A stretch of 64,000 bases of DNA from CAKRJP01 sp963597615 (GTDB taxonomy: Bacteria; Bacillota; Clostridia; Lachnospirales; Lachnospiraceae). The translations under genes were made by a program, and so were the position numbers. The stretch spans positions 14,141-78,140 of the forward strand of contig CAVBQS010000012.1 in the NCBI GenBank assembly GCA_963597615.1, written 5' to 3'. Below are positions 45,386-54,004 of the stretch, one piece after another; position 1 is the first letter of the stretch, and each line of letters begins with the position of its first letter. The notes beneath the pieces were generated by a model. The model saw nothing but the letters and a program-made list of their open reading frames with translations, ran no database searches and had not been told where the DNA came from.

Positions 45386-45470
45386 TTACATCGTGCAGTT
45401 CTTTTTTGTTTTATAAAGTGCTTCATCCGCAGCTTTTATAAATTGTATCCAATCTTTGATTTCTTTACTA
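45386..45470 (-). pseudogene. Remnant of a GGDEF (diguanylate cyclase) gene, C-terminal end
   Basis: Directly after the methyltransferase stop, one minus-strand frame reads KEIKDWIQFIKAADEALYKT, then KKNCTM and a stop. AADEALYKTKKN is the C-terminal GGDEF signature (ADxALYxAKxxG). No start codon or GGEEF active site is present, and only about 28 residues remain, so this is the tail of a lost gene. It is too short for routine gene callers. Confidence 0.6.
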
Positions 45471-46682
45471 TTAATCATCCATATCCACGCTGATTTTTAC
45501 TGTGGTATTCGGTTTTCGGTTGCTCAAGAGGCACACAGTCTCCGTATGATCGCACCAGCAAAACATATCTACCGGTTGTATCTTCTTTGCCTCATAGCCT
45601 TTTTCCTTAAAATATTTCAAATCTCTGGCCAGGGTTTCCGGATTACAGGATATGTAGACCACCTGTTTTGGCCCTAGTTTTGCCACGGAATCTATAAAGG
45701 CATGGTCGCTTCCTGCCCTTGGAGGATCCATAAATACTACATCTACCTGTTGCTTTTTTTCTGCCATCTGTACCATCACCTTGCCGGCATCTCCTAAAAT
45801 ATAGTCTGCATTTTTGTAATGATTTTCTTTGGCATTGATTCTGGCATCTTTGACTGCATCGGGATTTAATTCAATTCCTATGACTTTCTTTGCTTTTTTT
45901 GCTGCTGCCAGCCCTATGGTTCCGATTCCGCAGTAGGCATCGATGATGGTCTCTTTTCCTGTAAAATTCGCATAGGATATAGCGGTATTATATAAGACTT
46001 CTGTCTGTCTTGGATTTACCTGATAAAAGGATTTGGGGGAAATACGGAAAGTGCATCCACACAATTGATCCTTTATAAAGCCTGGTCCGTAAAGAACCTG
46101 CTGTCTGTCTCCTAAAATCATGCTGGTATGCTTGTCATTGATATTCATTACCACACTGGTAATCTCTGGATGAGCCTTTCTTAAGGCCTTTACAAAATTA
46201 TTCTTTGAGGGCATAATAGGGGAACTAAGAACCAGCACTACTAGGATTTCCCCGCTGGCAAAGCCTCTTCGCACCAGCACATGACGTAAGAGTCCATAGC
46301 CTGTATCCTCATTATAAATTTTGATCTTAAAGGACTTTAGTAGGTCTCGAATGGTTTTTATAATCTCCTGGGATTTTTCATCCTCAATAAGGCATTCTTC
46401 TACCGCTACCACCCGGTGGGTACCTGCCTCATAGGTTCCGCAGATTATATTTCCTTTTCGGTCTCTGTGAAATACAGCATGGACTTTGTTTCTGTAGTGG
46501 TAAGGGTCTTCCATGCCCAAGATTGGCTGAACTTTTCCAAAATCTTTTAAAAGATCTTGGACTTTTTTCTGTTTAATTTTCAGCTGTTCCTTATAGCTTT
46601 TAGAGAGATATTGACAGCCCCCGCATTTTTTATTTACAGGACAGACCTTTTCTCTTTGATTTGTTTCCTTTTTATCTTTCAT
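45471..46682 (-). CDS. 23S rRNA (uracil-5-)-methyltransferase, RumA/RlmD type
   Basis: 403 aa. N-terminal Fe-S Cys cluster: C14 and CGGCQ (Cys20, Cys23), with a fourth Cys further on (VEECLIEDE). SAM-binding motif AYCGIGTIGL, DPPRAGSD and catalytic Cys in YISCNPETLARDL. It lacks an N-terminal TRAM domain, unlike E. coli RlmD. Methylates U747 or U1939 of 23S rRNA in relatives, the exact site being unknown here. It is the third gene of the asparaginase-rsmH-methyltransferase run, 36 nt after rsmH. Confidence 0.88.
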   Translation of the reverse strand: MKDKKETNQREKVCPVNKKCGGCQYLSKSYKEQLKIKQKKVQDLLKDFGKVQPILGMEDPYHYRNKVHAVFHRDRKGNIICGTYEAGTHRVVAVEECLIEDEKSQEIIKTIRDLLKSFKIKIYNEDTGYGLLRHVLVRRGFASGEILVVLVLSSPIMPSKNNFVKALRKAHPEITSVVMNINDKHTSMILGDRQQVLYGPGFIKDQLCGCTFRISPKSFYQVNPRQTEVLYNTAISYANFTGKETIIDAYCGIGTIGLAAAKKAKKVIGIELNPDAVKDARINAKENHYKNADYILGDAGKVMVQMAEKKQQVDVVFMDPPRAGSDHAFIDSVAKLGPKQVVYISCNPETLARDLKYFKEKGYEAKKIQPVDMFCWCDHTETVCLLSNRKPNTTVKISVDMDD

Positions 46683-46718
46683 ATCTTTTGTTTCTTTCTA
46701 TACTTCTATCCTATACTG

Positions 46719-47798
46719 CTAGGCCTTTACTGCCCAACGCATTTTGGTAGACCTGGCTCTGGGATTTTTCCTACATTCCTCAGCCGAGGGGCGAATCACG
46801 TCCTTTGACACTTCACTATAGATTCCCTGCTTTAAGCCTTGCTTGAAAGCTTTCTTTACTAAACGGTCCTCACCGGAATGGAAGGTAAGGATTGCAACTC
46901 TTCCTCCGGACTTCATAACCTGGGGAAGCTTTTCTAAAAACTCATAAAGCACCTCAAACTCGCTATTTACATCAATGCGCAAGGCCTGAAAGCATCTCTG
47001 ACAGGATTTTTTCACTGCTTCTTTCCGGTCTTTTTCCTGCAAGAAACTTAAAGACCTCTCAATAACCTCTTTAAAATCCGTGGTGGTTTCTATACTCTTG
47101 CCCTCTTTTTTTAAGGTAAATACTTCTGCCGCAATTTCCTCTGCATAGGGCTCATCAGAATTTTCCACAAACATTCCTATGAGCTCTTCCTCTGTCACCT
47201 TCTTTAGCCTTTCTGCTGCACTTTCTCCCTTTCTTGGATTCATGCGAAGATCCAAAGGCCCATGTATTTTGTAGGAAAATCCCCTTTCCGGATTATCGAT
47301 CTGCATAGAAGAGACCCCTAAATCAGCTAGAAGAAAATCAAATTTCCCTGCCTCTTTCGCCACCTGGTCGATGTTTTTAAAATTGGTAAGTTTTACTGTA
47401 AGAAGGTCTTCTCCGTAGCCTTTTTTTGCCAGACGCTCCTTGGTTTTTGCCGACTCTATAGGATCTACATCCAAGCCATAAATATGGCCTTCTCCTTTGA
47501 GGCATTCTAACATAGCTGATGTATGCCCGCCATATCCTAAAGTGGCATCCAGTCCCTGCTGCCCTGGCTGAATCCTTAGAAAATCTAAAATTTCCTGCAC
47601 CATAATGGAAATATGCATACCTGCCGGGGTGCTCCCCTTTTCTATTACATGGTCTATGGTATCCTTGTATTTTTCAGGATCGTGTTCCTTATATTTTTCT
47701 TCAAACTTTTTCGGATATTTTCCCGAATAGCGAACCCGTCGTTTGTGAGGTATGGTCTGCCCATTCTGGTCCCTTTCTAAATTTTTATTGTCCTGCAT
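46719..47798 (-). CDS. rsmH: RsmH family 16S rRNA m4C1402 methyltransferase (stand-alone, N-extended)
   Basis: 359 aa, about 45 longer than usual because of an N-terminal basic extension (~1-55, KRRVRYSGKYPKKFEEKYKEHDPEKYKD). The SAM motifs are DATLGYGGHTSAML and LDVDPIE, with LLADLGVSSMQIDNPERGFSY and PLDLRMNP. The canonical GxGGHS loop reads GYGGHT. The gene is not beside ftsL or other division genes, as rsmH normally is. This may be the organism's only RsmH, or a paralogue with another target; without the rest of the genome I cannot tell. Confidence 0.8.
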   Translation of the reverse strand: MQDNKNLERDQNGQTIPHKRRVRYSGKYPKKFEEKYKEHDPEKYKDTIDHVIEKGSTPAGMHISIMVQEILDFLRIQPGQQGLDATLGYGGHTSAMLECLKGEGHIYGLDVDPIESAKTKERLAKKGYGEDLLTVKLTNFKNIDQVAKEAGKFDFLLADLGVSSMQIDNPERGFSYKIHGPLDLRMNPRKGESAAERLKKVTEEELIGMFVENSDEPYAEEIAAEVFTLKKEGKSIETTTDFKEVIERSLSFLQEKDRKEAVKKSCQRCFQALRIDVNSEFEVLYEFLEKLPQVMKSGGRVAILTFHSGEDRLVKKAFKQGLKQGIYSEVSKDVIRPSAEECRKNPRARSTKMRWAVKA

Positions 47799-47799
47799 C

Positions 47800-48828
47800 T
47801 TATTCTTCCCCTTCTAATTCCAAGCGTTTGGTAAACAAAATATCATGGTTGATCTGAGTATAAAAATCCTGCTTCATTTCCTCGTAAGTCTGATCTCCCA
47901 TGCCCATAATCCACATCATTTTGGTAATGGTAGCCTCCAAGGTCATGTCATAGGCCTCCAAAAGCTGGAAGTCCATCTTTACCCTTTTTCCCACTTCGTA
48001 GACTGTCATGTTGCTGCCTTCATTGGCCACCTGGGTGGTCATAACAATGATCTTTCCCTTGTCCATCCACCAATTCATTTCCACGTAAAATTCATCCATC
48101 AAAGTTTTGGGAACCCCTCCCACTCCAAAGCTTTCAATCACCAGGCAATCATAGTGTTCAAATAAATATGGCAAAATGTCCGGTTTCATACCGGGAATTA
48201 GCTTTAGGACATAGACGCTGCTTTTCATATGATAAAAGAAATGCACATCTCCCTCATAGGGAATTTCTTGAATATATCGCACCAGCATCCCATCCTGGAT
48301 CACTGCCTTATAAGGAAAGTTAATACTGGAAAATGCATTATAACTTTTAGCTCTCTCTTTCTTTGCCCTGGTACCTACAATAACCTTTCCATCAAATACA
48401 ATATTTACATCCTGGGATTCATCATCAGCTGCATAAATAAAGCTGTCTAGCAAATTGGTTTTTGCATCTGTCACATCCATCTCAATTGGCTTTTGCGCCC
48501 CTGTCACCACAATAGGTTTCTTGGAATTTTGTACCATATAGGATAAGGCCGCCGCCGTGTAGGCCAAGGTATCTGTCCCGTGGGCCACTACAAAACCATC
48601 ATAAGCTTCATAATTTTCCTCTATAGTATGAGCCATAAGCTTCCAGTGCTCTGGCGTTACATTGGTGCTGTCTAGGTTGCATACCTGGATAGCATCCACC
48701 TGACAAATATTTTTTACTGCCGGGATATATCTTAAAATATCCTCCGGTGACAAGCCCGGAGCCAGTCCATACTCTGTCTGTTTGGAGGCAATGGTTCCCC
48801 CTGTTCCAATCAGTAATACCTTCTTCAT
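47800..48828 (-). CDS. ansA: Asparaginase, type I
   Basis: 342 aa from the chosen start. It has GTGGTIAS with the nucleophilic Thr, DSTNVTPEHW, and VAHGTDTLAYTAAALS with the second Thr and Lys site in a later VTGAQKP. Cytoplasmic asparaginase that makes aspartate and ammonia. The frame extends to 48918 but homologues start at MKKVLLIGTGG, with GGAAG 5 nt before the ATG at 48828. It ends 1 nt before rsmH. Its aspartate output fits the divergent pyrimidine gene pyrC, though this link is only suggestive. Confidence 0.88.
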   Translation of the reverse strand: MKKVLLIGTGGTIASKQTEYGLAPGLSPEDILRYIPAVKNICQVDAIQVCNLDSTNVTPEHWKLMAHTIEENYEAYDGFVVAHGTDTLAYTAAALSYMVQNSKKPIVVTGAQKPIEMDVTDAKTNLLDSFIYAADDESQDVNIVFDGKVIVGTRAKKERAKSYNAFSSINFPYKAVIQDGMLVRYIQEIPYEGDVHFFYHMKSSVYVLKLIPGMKPDILPYLFEHYDCLVIESFGVGGVPKTLMDEFYVEMNWWMDKGKIIVMTTQVANEGSNMTVYEVGKRVKMDFQLLEAYDMTLEATITKMMWIMGMGDQTYEEMKQDFYTQINHDILFTKRLELEGEE

Positions 48829-48907
48829 CCTTACTTCCAATCTATTTCTGTCTAATATTTTTATGTAACAAGTATAATACAAAACCAAAGAGAATACATC
48901 CGTTTTC

Positions 48908-48937
48908 TTGACAGACAAAACTTTACTTTTTTATACT
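48908..48937 (+). promoter_or_regulatory. Promoter of pyrC
   Basis: TTGACA (48908-48913), 18-bp spacer and TATACT (48932-48937), 45 bp before the pyrC start codon. Confidence 0.65.
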
Positions 48938-48981
48938 AGTATTACAAGATTCAAGGAGTAGCACGAACAAAGGAGGCTTTT

Positions 48982-50268
48982 ATGATTATAAAAAACGGTA
49001 CTATTATTAACCCTGAAACTAAAGAAATGTATCCTGCTGATCTTATTTTGGAGGATGGCCGGATATATTCCATTGACCGGGATTGTAAATTAGCAAATGC
49101 AAGCAGCGAAGAGTCAAGTGAAGAGGTGATTGACGCCAAGGGCCTTATGATCGCACCAGGGCTTATTGACACCCATGTACACTTTAGAGACCCCGGATTC
49201 ACCTACAAGGAAGACATCCACACCGGTGCCTTGGCCTCTGCTAAGGGCGGTTTTACTTCTGTCATCTGTATGGCCAATACTTCTCCAACTATTGATTCTG
49301 TGGAAGTGTTGGAGGAAGTGTTAAAAAAAGCAAAGAAAGAAAATATCCATATTTACCAAGCCGCCTCCGTCTCCTACGGTTTAAAGGGAGAAGCCCTTAC
49401 CAATATGGAAGAATTAAAGGCCCACGGGGCCTGCGGCTTTACCGATGATGGTATTCCTCTCTTAGATGCAAAGTTTTGCTACGAGGCCATGGAAGTAGCT
49501 GCCAAATTAGAGGTCCCTTTAAGTCTCCATGAAGAAGACCCTGCTTTTATCACTAACAATGGAATTAACCAGGGCGAGGTTTCTGAAAAGCTGGGAGTGA
49601 AGGGCTCCCCTGCCCTTGCCGAAGAAGTCTTAGTGGCCAGAGATTCCATGATGGCCCTTCACACTGGCGCGGACTTGGTGATTCAACACATAAGCTCTGG
49701 AAATTCCGTTGCTCTTGTAAGAAATGCCAAGGCCTTAGGAGCTCATATTCACGCGGAAGCCACCCCTCATCATTTCACCTTAAATCACGAGGCTTTATTG
49801 GAGCATGGAGCTTTAGCTAAAATGAATCCTCCACTTCGGGAAGAAAAGGATCGCCTTCAGATTATTGAAGGTTTAAAGGATGGAACCATTGATCTGATTG
49901 CCACAGACCACGCGCCTCACAGCGAAGAAGAAAAGGCCAGAGAGCTTACCAAGGCCCCCAGCGGAATTATCGGCCTTGAAACTTCTCTGGCACTTGGAAT
50001 CACCTCCTTGGTGGAGCCAGGACATTTGACCCTGCCGGAGCTTTTGGAGAAAATGACTATTAATCCTGCAAAGCTTTATAAATTACCAGCCGGCCGTATG
50101 GAAGAAAATGCTCCTGCTGATTTAGTGATCTTCGACCCAAAAGAAAGCTGGATTCCTACCGAGTACGCTTCAAAATCCAGTAACTCACCATTTACTGGAT
50201 GTAGTCTTGTAGGGAAAGTGCATTATACCATCTGTGACGGAAAGATAGTATATCAAGCATCCATCTAA
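48982..50268 (+). CDS. pyrC: Dihydroorotase
   Basis: 428 aa, class I size. DTHVHFRDPGFTYKED (metal-binding HxH), SSGNSVALVR, HAEATPHHFTLN and DLIATDHAPHSEEEK are all present. It closes carbamoyl aspartate to dihydroorotate in pyrimidine synthesis. AAGGAGG lies 5 nt before the ATG. No other pyr genes are adjacent. It has its own promoter and a terminator shared with the convergent TPM gene. Confidence 0.94.
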   Translation: MIIKNGTIINPETKEMYPADLILEDGRIYSIDRDCKLANASSEESSEEVIDAKGLMIAPGLIDTHVHFRDPGFTYKEDIHTGALASAKGGFTSVICMANTSPTIDSVEVLEEVLKKAKKENIHIYQAASVSYGLKGEALTNMEELKAHGACGFTDDGIPLLDAKFCYEAMEVAAKLEVPLSLHEEDPAFITNNGINQGEVSEKLGVKGSPALAEEVLVARDSMMALHTGADLVIQHISSGNSVALVRNAKALGAHIHAEATPHHFTLNHEALLEHGALAKMNPPLREEKDRLQIIEGLKDGTIDLIATDHAPHSEEEKARELTKAPSGIIGLETSLALGITSLVEPGHLTLPELLEKMTINPAKLYKLPAGRMEENAPADLVIFDPKESWIPTEYASKSSNSPFTGCSLVGKVHYTICDGKIVYQASI

Positions 50269-50270
50269 CA

Positions 50271-50310
50271 AAGAAAAGGGCTGTCGCATTTAAGTGACAA
50301 CCCTTTTCTT
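50271..50310. terminator. Bidirectional terminator between pyrC and the TPM gene
   Basis: AAGAAAAGGG and CCCTTTTCTT pair, extended by TGTC/GACA, with T-tracts on both strands. Confidence 0.85.
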
Positions 50311-50315
50311 AATCT

Positions 50316-51155
50316 TTAGAATTTTCCTCCACTGCCTCCGTGGCTTGTTCCCGAAGAACTGGTATGGGTGGAACTTCCTCCTCCCCCAGATCCAGATCCT
50401 CCGCTATCTTTTGGAATTACATGACTTGTAACATGCTGTCTGATAAATCGATCTTCTTTCTTAGTAAGTTTTAAACCTTCCTTGGTTTTGTATCTGGTAG
50501 CTTCCTCCTGTTTCATTACCGACTTTAAGAGGGCCTTCTTTCCATTTCCCCAAATAATAGCTAAAATGCAGCCAACAAGGATAGAAATAATTAATCTTCC
50601 CGGGTTAAATAAATCTAAGGGATAGTGTCCATCTCCATAAGGTTCTCCATTTTGGGCTGCCTTAAGGTACTTATCACAATATGATGCATACTCTTCAAAG
50701 GCCTTCTTGTATTCCTCATCGCTTAAATATGATACGATCTCATCGCTCATGTAATCTAAGCCATCATCGGTAAATACTGTGATTCCATAACCTGTGGTAG
50801 ACATATGCCACTCCCTGTCATCCATGGCAACTAAAAATAAAATACCGTCCTTATTCTCTCCGTATCCATAACCATTGTAATCAAAATAGTCGTCTGCGTA
50901 GGCCTCAGCAGTTTTTCCATCCAGAGAATTGACAGTAACTACCACTACGTCAAATTGCCATTTTTCGCTGACTTCATCTAAGTCTTGTGTAACTTTCTCA
51001 AAGTCCTCTTGGTCTAGAAGCCCTGCCTCGTCCACTAACCTGGCGGGGTGATCCCCTGCATAGACAGTCGTAAGGCCTCCAGCAGGAGACAGCCCAAGGC
51101 TAAGTAGGAGGGTAAGAACCAGGGACCCTTGTTTTACACAATTTTTCAATCTCAT
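50316..51155 (-). CDS. TPM-domain exported protein (YdjH/YgcG-like)
   Basis: 279 aa. Signal peptide (MRLKNCVKQGSLVLTLLLSLGLSPAGGLTTVYAG), then a TPM (TLP18.3/Psb32/MOLO-1) domain at ~35-160 with ARLVDEAGLLDQEDF and YNGYGYGENKDGILFLVAMDDREWHMSTTGYG. A membrane helix is at ~186-205 (LIISILVGCILAIIWG) and the tail is basic, then Gly/Ser-rich (GSGSGGGGS...GGSGGKF). TPM proteins act at membranes with SPFH partners. It is 15 nt after the zinc-ribbon protein gene, the last gene of the module. Confidence 0.85.
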   Translation of the reverse strand: MRLKNCVKQGSLVLTLLLSLGLSPAGGLTTVYAGDHPARLVDEAGLLDQEDFEKVTQDLDEVSEKWQFDVVVVTVNSLDGKTAEAYADDYFDYNGYGYGENKDGILFLVAMDDREWHMSTTGYGITVFTDDGLDYMSDEIVSYLSDEEYKKAFEEYASYCDKYLKAAQNGEPYGDGHYPLDLFNPGRLIISILVGCILAIIWGNGKKALLKSVMKQEEATRYKTKEGLKLTKKEDRFIRQHVTSHVIPKDSGGSGSGGGGSSTHTSSSGTSHGGSGGKF

Positions 51156-51170
51156 AAGCTTCCCCTCCTT

Positions 51171-52307
51171 TTAAAAAATGGCCCAAAGGGTCAAGAGCAC
51201 GTAAGCTAACACAGTAAGGATTCCTCCTCTAATTCCCACAAATCTCCAGAAAGCCTTCTGATCCACCGGAAGATCTCCAATCATCTTTCCGCTTTGTCCA
51301 TTCATAGCAAAAATGAATTTTTCTCCCTTCCAAGTGGTATTTAAAACCCATACCGGATAAAGGGCGTACTTGTGTTTGGCATTTGCAACGAATACCCTCT
51401 CTCCCTTAGGGTCTACGGATGAATAGCCCTTTACCGTCTCTCTAAGAGCAGTTCTCATACTTTGCTCTGCCCGTTTTCTTGCTCTTTCTTCACACTCTGC
51501 CACTTCTACATCATAGCGGTCCGCCACATAGCCTGCCATATAAGCCGTCTTAAATGGCACTGCAGTCTTAAAATCATAGGGTTCTAAGGACTCCATTAAA
51601 TCATCTGCCATTTTCCTGGAGGCATCCTCTGGGATATGGTTAAAGGACATCTGGCCTTCTCTTTCCACCTCATAGAAACTATGTTCAGTATATTCTGTAT
51701 CTCCCGATGTCCAGCTCTTCGTTCTTTCGGCACTATAACTTGCGCTTCCCTGGCTAGTCATATCAAAAATCCAAAATGGCACGTAAATACCTACAATTTC
51801 ATCAATATGATTCTCCTGCTTAAATACCGAAGGCACAAATAACTTATTTTCCAAATGCTTTTCATAAGCTGCCTTAGCTGCCTTTTTATTCAGCTTAAAT
51901 GGAATAATATAATCTGGTTTTAAGCTATCTTCAAATTGTCCTTTAAATACCACTCGGTTTCCACAGTAAGGACAGGTGGTGGCTCCGGTATTCTTGTCTG
52001 CTGTAATCTCTCCGCCACAGGATTCACAGGAGTAGATTACCATGCCATTTAACTCTTCTTGGGTCCAGCCCTCTTTTTTTTCTGCAGCTGTCTCTTTGGA
52101 AGCTTCTTTTTCTTCTGAGCCTCCCAAAGTAGCCTTCTCCTTGGCCTTCTTTGCCTCCTCCTGGTCCTTCATCATTTTCTCATAATCTTCAATGGAAATT
52201 TCCGTATCGCAGTAGGGGCACTTCATCTTTTGGGAGGCACTGTCAAATTCCATAGCTCCTCCACAGGCCGGACACTTATATTCTCTTATATCTGCCAAAT
52301 CTTTCAC
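51171..52307 (-). CDS. Zinc-ribbon membrane protein (YdjG-like)
   Basis: 378 aa. Two zinc ribbons: YKCPACGGAMEF...MKCPYCD at ~10-35, and YSCESCGGEIT...TTCPYCGN at ~95-120, separated by a charged Lys/Glu linker with coiled-coil character. A beta-rich domain follows, and the C-terminus is a single hydrophobic helix (RGGILTVLAYVLLTLWAIF), so the rest is cytoplasmic. Similar to the TFIIB-type zinc ribbon proteins such as YdjG of Bacillus. It lies between the SPFH and TPM genes. Confidence 0.82.
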   Translation of the reverse strand: MKDLADIREYKCPACGGAMEFDSASQKMKCPYCDTEISIEDYEKMMKDQEEAKKAKEKATLGGSEEKEASKETAAEKKEGWTQEELNGMVIYSCESCGGEITADKNTGATTCPYCGNRVVFKGQFEDSLKPDYIIPFKLNKKAAKAAYEKHLENKLFVPSVFKQENHIDEIVGIYVPFWIFDMTSQGSASYSAERTKSWTSGDTEYTEHSFYEVEREGQMSFNHIPEDASRKMADDLMESLEPYDFKTAVPFKTAYMAGYVADRYDVEVAECEERARKRAEQSMRTALRETVKGYSSVDPKGERVFVANAKHKYALYPVWVLNTTWKGEKFIFAMNGQSGKMIGDLPVDQKAFWRFVGIRGGILTVLAYVLLTLWAIF

Positions 52308-52350
52308 CTCGCTTTTTTTAAGGTCTTTGGTTTCAATATATTAGGTTTTA

Positions 52351-53670
52351 TTATGGTCTTGGACTTCCGCAATTACCACAGAATTTTCCACTGTTGGTGG
52401 CACCGCAACTACAAGTCCACTGGGCCGGTACTTGAGGCTGGGGTTTTTTGTTGCCACAGTTTCCACAGAAATTACCGGTATTGACACTGCCACAGCTACA
52501 AGTCCAGTTGCCCTCCTGAGGAGGGGTCATCTGAGGCTGGTCTGCCCCTTGAGGCTGACCTTGACCATTCATCTGGCCATTCATCTGAGGCTGTTGCATC
52601 TGCTGATTCATTTGGGCCTGCTGCATCTGTCCATTCATCTGAGCCTGTTGGGCTTCCTGCTGCATCTGCTGTCCCTGGTTATAAAGGCCCTGAAGGTTTA
52701 CACCGCCACCTCCAGCCATGTTCATTCCCATGAATCCCATCATGGCACCATTTGGATTGGAAGCTGCATTCTTCATTGCTTCTGCCTGAGCCATTCCTAA
52801 GGTAGCTGCCATCATACTTGGGTTGGTGTACATTACCGTATTCTGAGCCTGCTTAATCGCTTCTGCATCCTCATCCTTCATGGTTACTGGATTGATGGCT
52901 ACAGATACAATGGAAATGCCTCGAAGTTCTGACCATTTCTTCGTAAGAACCTCATTCATGGCATCTCCGATTTCCATGTTGTGAGCCGGAATCTGACTTG
53001 GGCGAACCTCCATCTCAGAAATTTTTGCCAGAGCCGGTTGCAGGGCATTTACAAATTCGGTCTTAAGCTGGGAATCAATCTGCTCCTTCTCAAAGGACTG
53101 GGCCGCATTTCCACAAACATTGGTATAGAACAAAATGGGGTTGGTAATGCGATAAGAATAAATACCATTGCAACGAATCTCAATATCCTTATCCAAGTTA
53201 ATCTTCTTATCTACCACCCGAAACCATACTGGGTTAGCAGTTCCAAATTTGTTATCGGTAATTTCTTTCGTATTAAAATAATAAATCCTTTGATCCCGGG
53301 CAGTATCCCCACCATAGGTGAATCTTTTCCCAAAGGTGGCAAAGGCACTTTTAATGCCCTCCCCAAGATTTCCACAGAAAATACTAGGCTCTGAGGAAGT
53401 ATCATAGGTATACTCTCCCGGTTCTGAACAAATTTCCACAACCTTGCCCTGGTCTACAATAATCATACATTGGCCGTCTGCCACTGCCACCCCGGAGCCA
53501 TTGGTGATTACATTATCATGGCCTTTTGTGTTGGAAGAACGGCTGCTTGTCTGCTTTACTCCTCTTACCATTAAAGTATCATTATCCAATGCGTCACAAG
53601 TAAAAAATTCCTTCCACTGATCCGCCAAGGTTCCACCTGCTGCTCCTATTGCTGCTTTTATAAGTCCCAT
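52351..53670 (-). CDS. SPFH domain protein with C-terminal zinc ribbons (YdjI/YfiQ-like)
   Basis: 439 aa. The N-terminus MGLIKAAIGAAGGTLADQWKEFF and RFTYGGDTARDQRIYYFNTKEI belong to the SPFH family related to the virion-core-like YdjI of Bacillus. Middle part ~1-290 is the SPFH domain. A Gln/Met/Asn/Gly-rich low-complexity stretch (~305-385) follows, then two short zinc ribbons, each WTCSCG...GNFCGNCG or GKFCGNCG. Probably peripheral at the membrane with the zinc-ribbon and TPM proteins. First gene of the module, preceded by a ~200-nt leader. Confidence 0.85.
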   Translation of the reverse strand: MGLIKAAIGAAGGTLADQWKEFFTCDALDNDTLMVRGVKQTSSRSSNTKGHDNVITNGSGVAVADGQCMIIVDQGKVVEICSEPGEYTYDTSSEPSIFCGNLGEGIKSAFATFGKRFTYGGDTARDQRIYYFNTKEITDNKFGTANPVWFRVVDKKINLDKDIEIRCNGIYSYRITNPILFYTNVCGNAAQSFEKEQIDSQLKTEFVNALQPALAKISEMEVRPSQIPAHNMEIGDAMNEVLTKKWSELRGISIVSVAINPVTMKDEDAEAIKQAQNTVMYTNPSMMAATLGMAQAEAMKNAASNPNGAMMGFMGMNMAGGGGVNLQGLYNQGQQMQQEAQQAQMNGQMQQAQMNQQMQQPQMNGQMNGQGQPQGADQPQMTPPQEGNWTCSCGSVNTGNFCGNCGNKKPQPQVPAQWTCSCGATNSGKFCGNCGSPRP

Positions 53671-53719
53671 ATTCCTCTCCTCTCTTTCTTTCCAAATGTC
53701 CCAAAATACTTAGTCATGT

Positions 53720-53857
53720 ATTCTACACAATTACCGAAAACAACGAAGACACGCCCTCGCTCCCTTCCGCTCGCAACGGTACTAAGAGGCCACAAGACGG
53801 CCTCTAAGGACCGGCGGCTACAGAAGGTCTTCTTTTGTTTTGGTAATTGTGTGGAAT
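53720..53857. repeat. 138-bp imperfect palindrome in the SPFH operon leader
   Basis: Outer arms of 31 bp match at 26 positions (53720-53750 and 53827-53857). Inside is a second stem, GGTACTAAGAGGCC and GGCCTCTAAGGACC, 12 of 14 positions with a 7-nt loop (53778-53812). Because of the symmetry, both strands have open frames that are mirror images. It lies between the predicted transcription start and the SPFH start codon, so it would be transcribed as a long folded leader. It could be a miniature inverted-repeat element or a structured RNA. Confidence 0.7.
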
Positions 53858-53875
53858 CCAGCAACACTATTATTG

Positions 53876-53904
53876 TTTATAGGTTCATTGTACAGGAAAG
53901 TCAA
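53876..53904 (-). promoter_or_regulatory. Promoter of the SPFH-zinc ribbon-TPM operon
   Basis: TTGACT (53904-53899), 17-bp spacer and TATAAA (53881-53876). The predicted start near 53869 is ~200 nt before the SPFH gene and just before the palindrome. Confidence 0.65.
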
Positions 53905-53946
53905 GAGAACCGCCACTTATTTTTCTGTCAATTCTGAAAAAAGGCA

Positions 53947-53977
53947 TAAAAAGAGCGCCAGATTATTCATCTGACGC
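53947..53977 (-). terminator. Terminator after the Na/Pi cotransporter gene
   Basis: On the minus strand, GCGTCAGAT and ATCTGGCGC pair (one wobble), loop of 5 nt, followed by TCTTTTTAT. It separates that gene from the SPFH operon. Confidence 0.8.
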
Positions 53978-54004
53978 ATCTTTAGTGTATTTTTATACAA
54001 TTTC

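Noticed and set aside
53658..53937. Two mirrored open frames, one on each strand, around 53.7-53.9 kb with similar peptides
   Set aside because: They arise from the palindrome at 53720-53857; composition is not protein-like, and neither has a good ribosome binding site.
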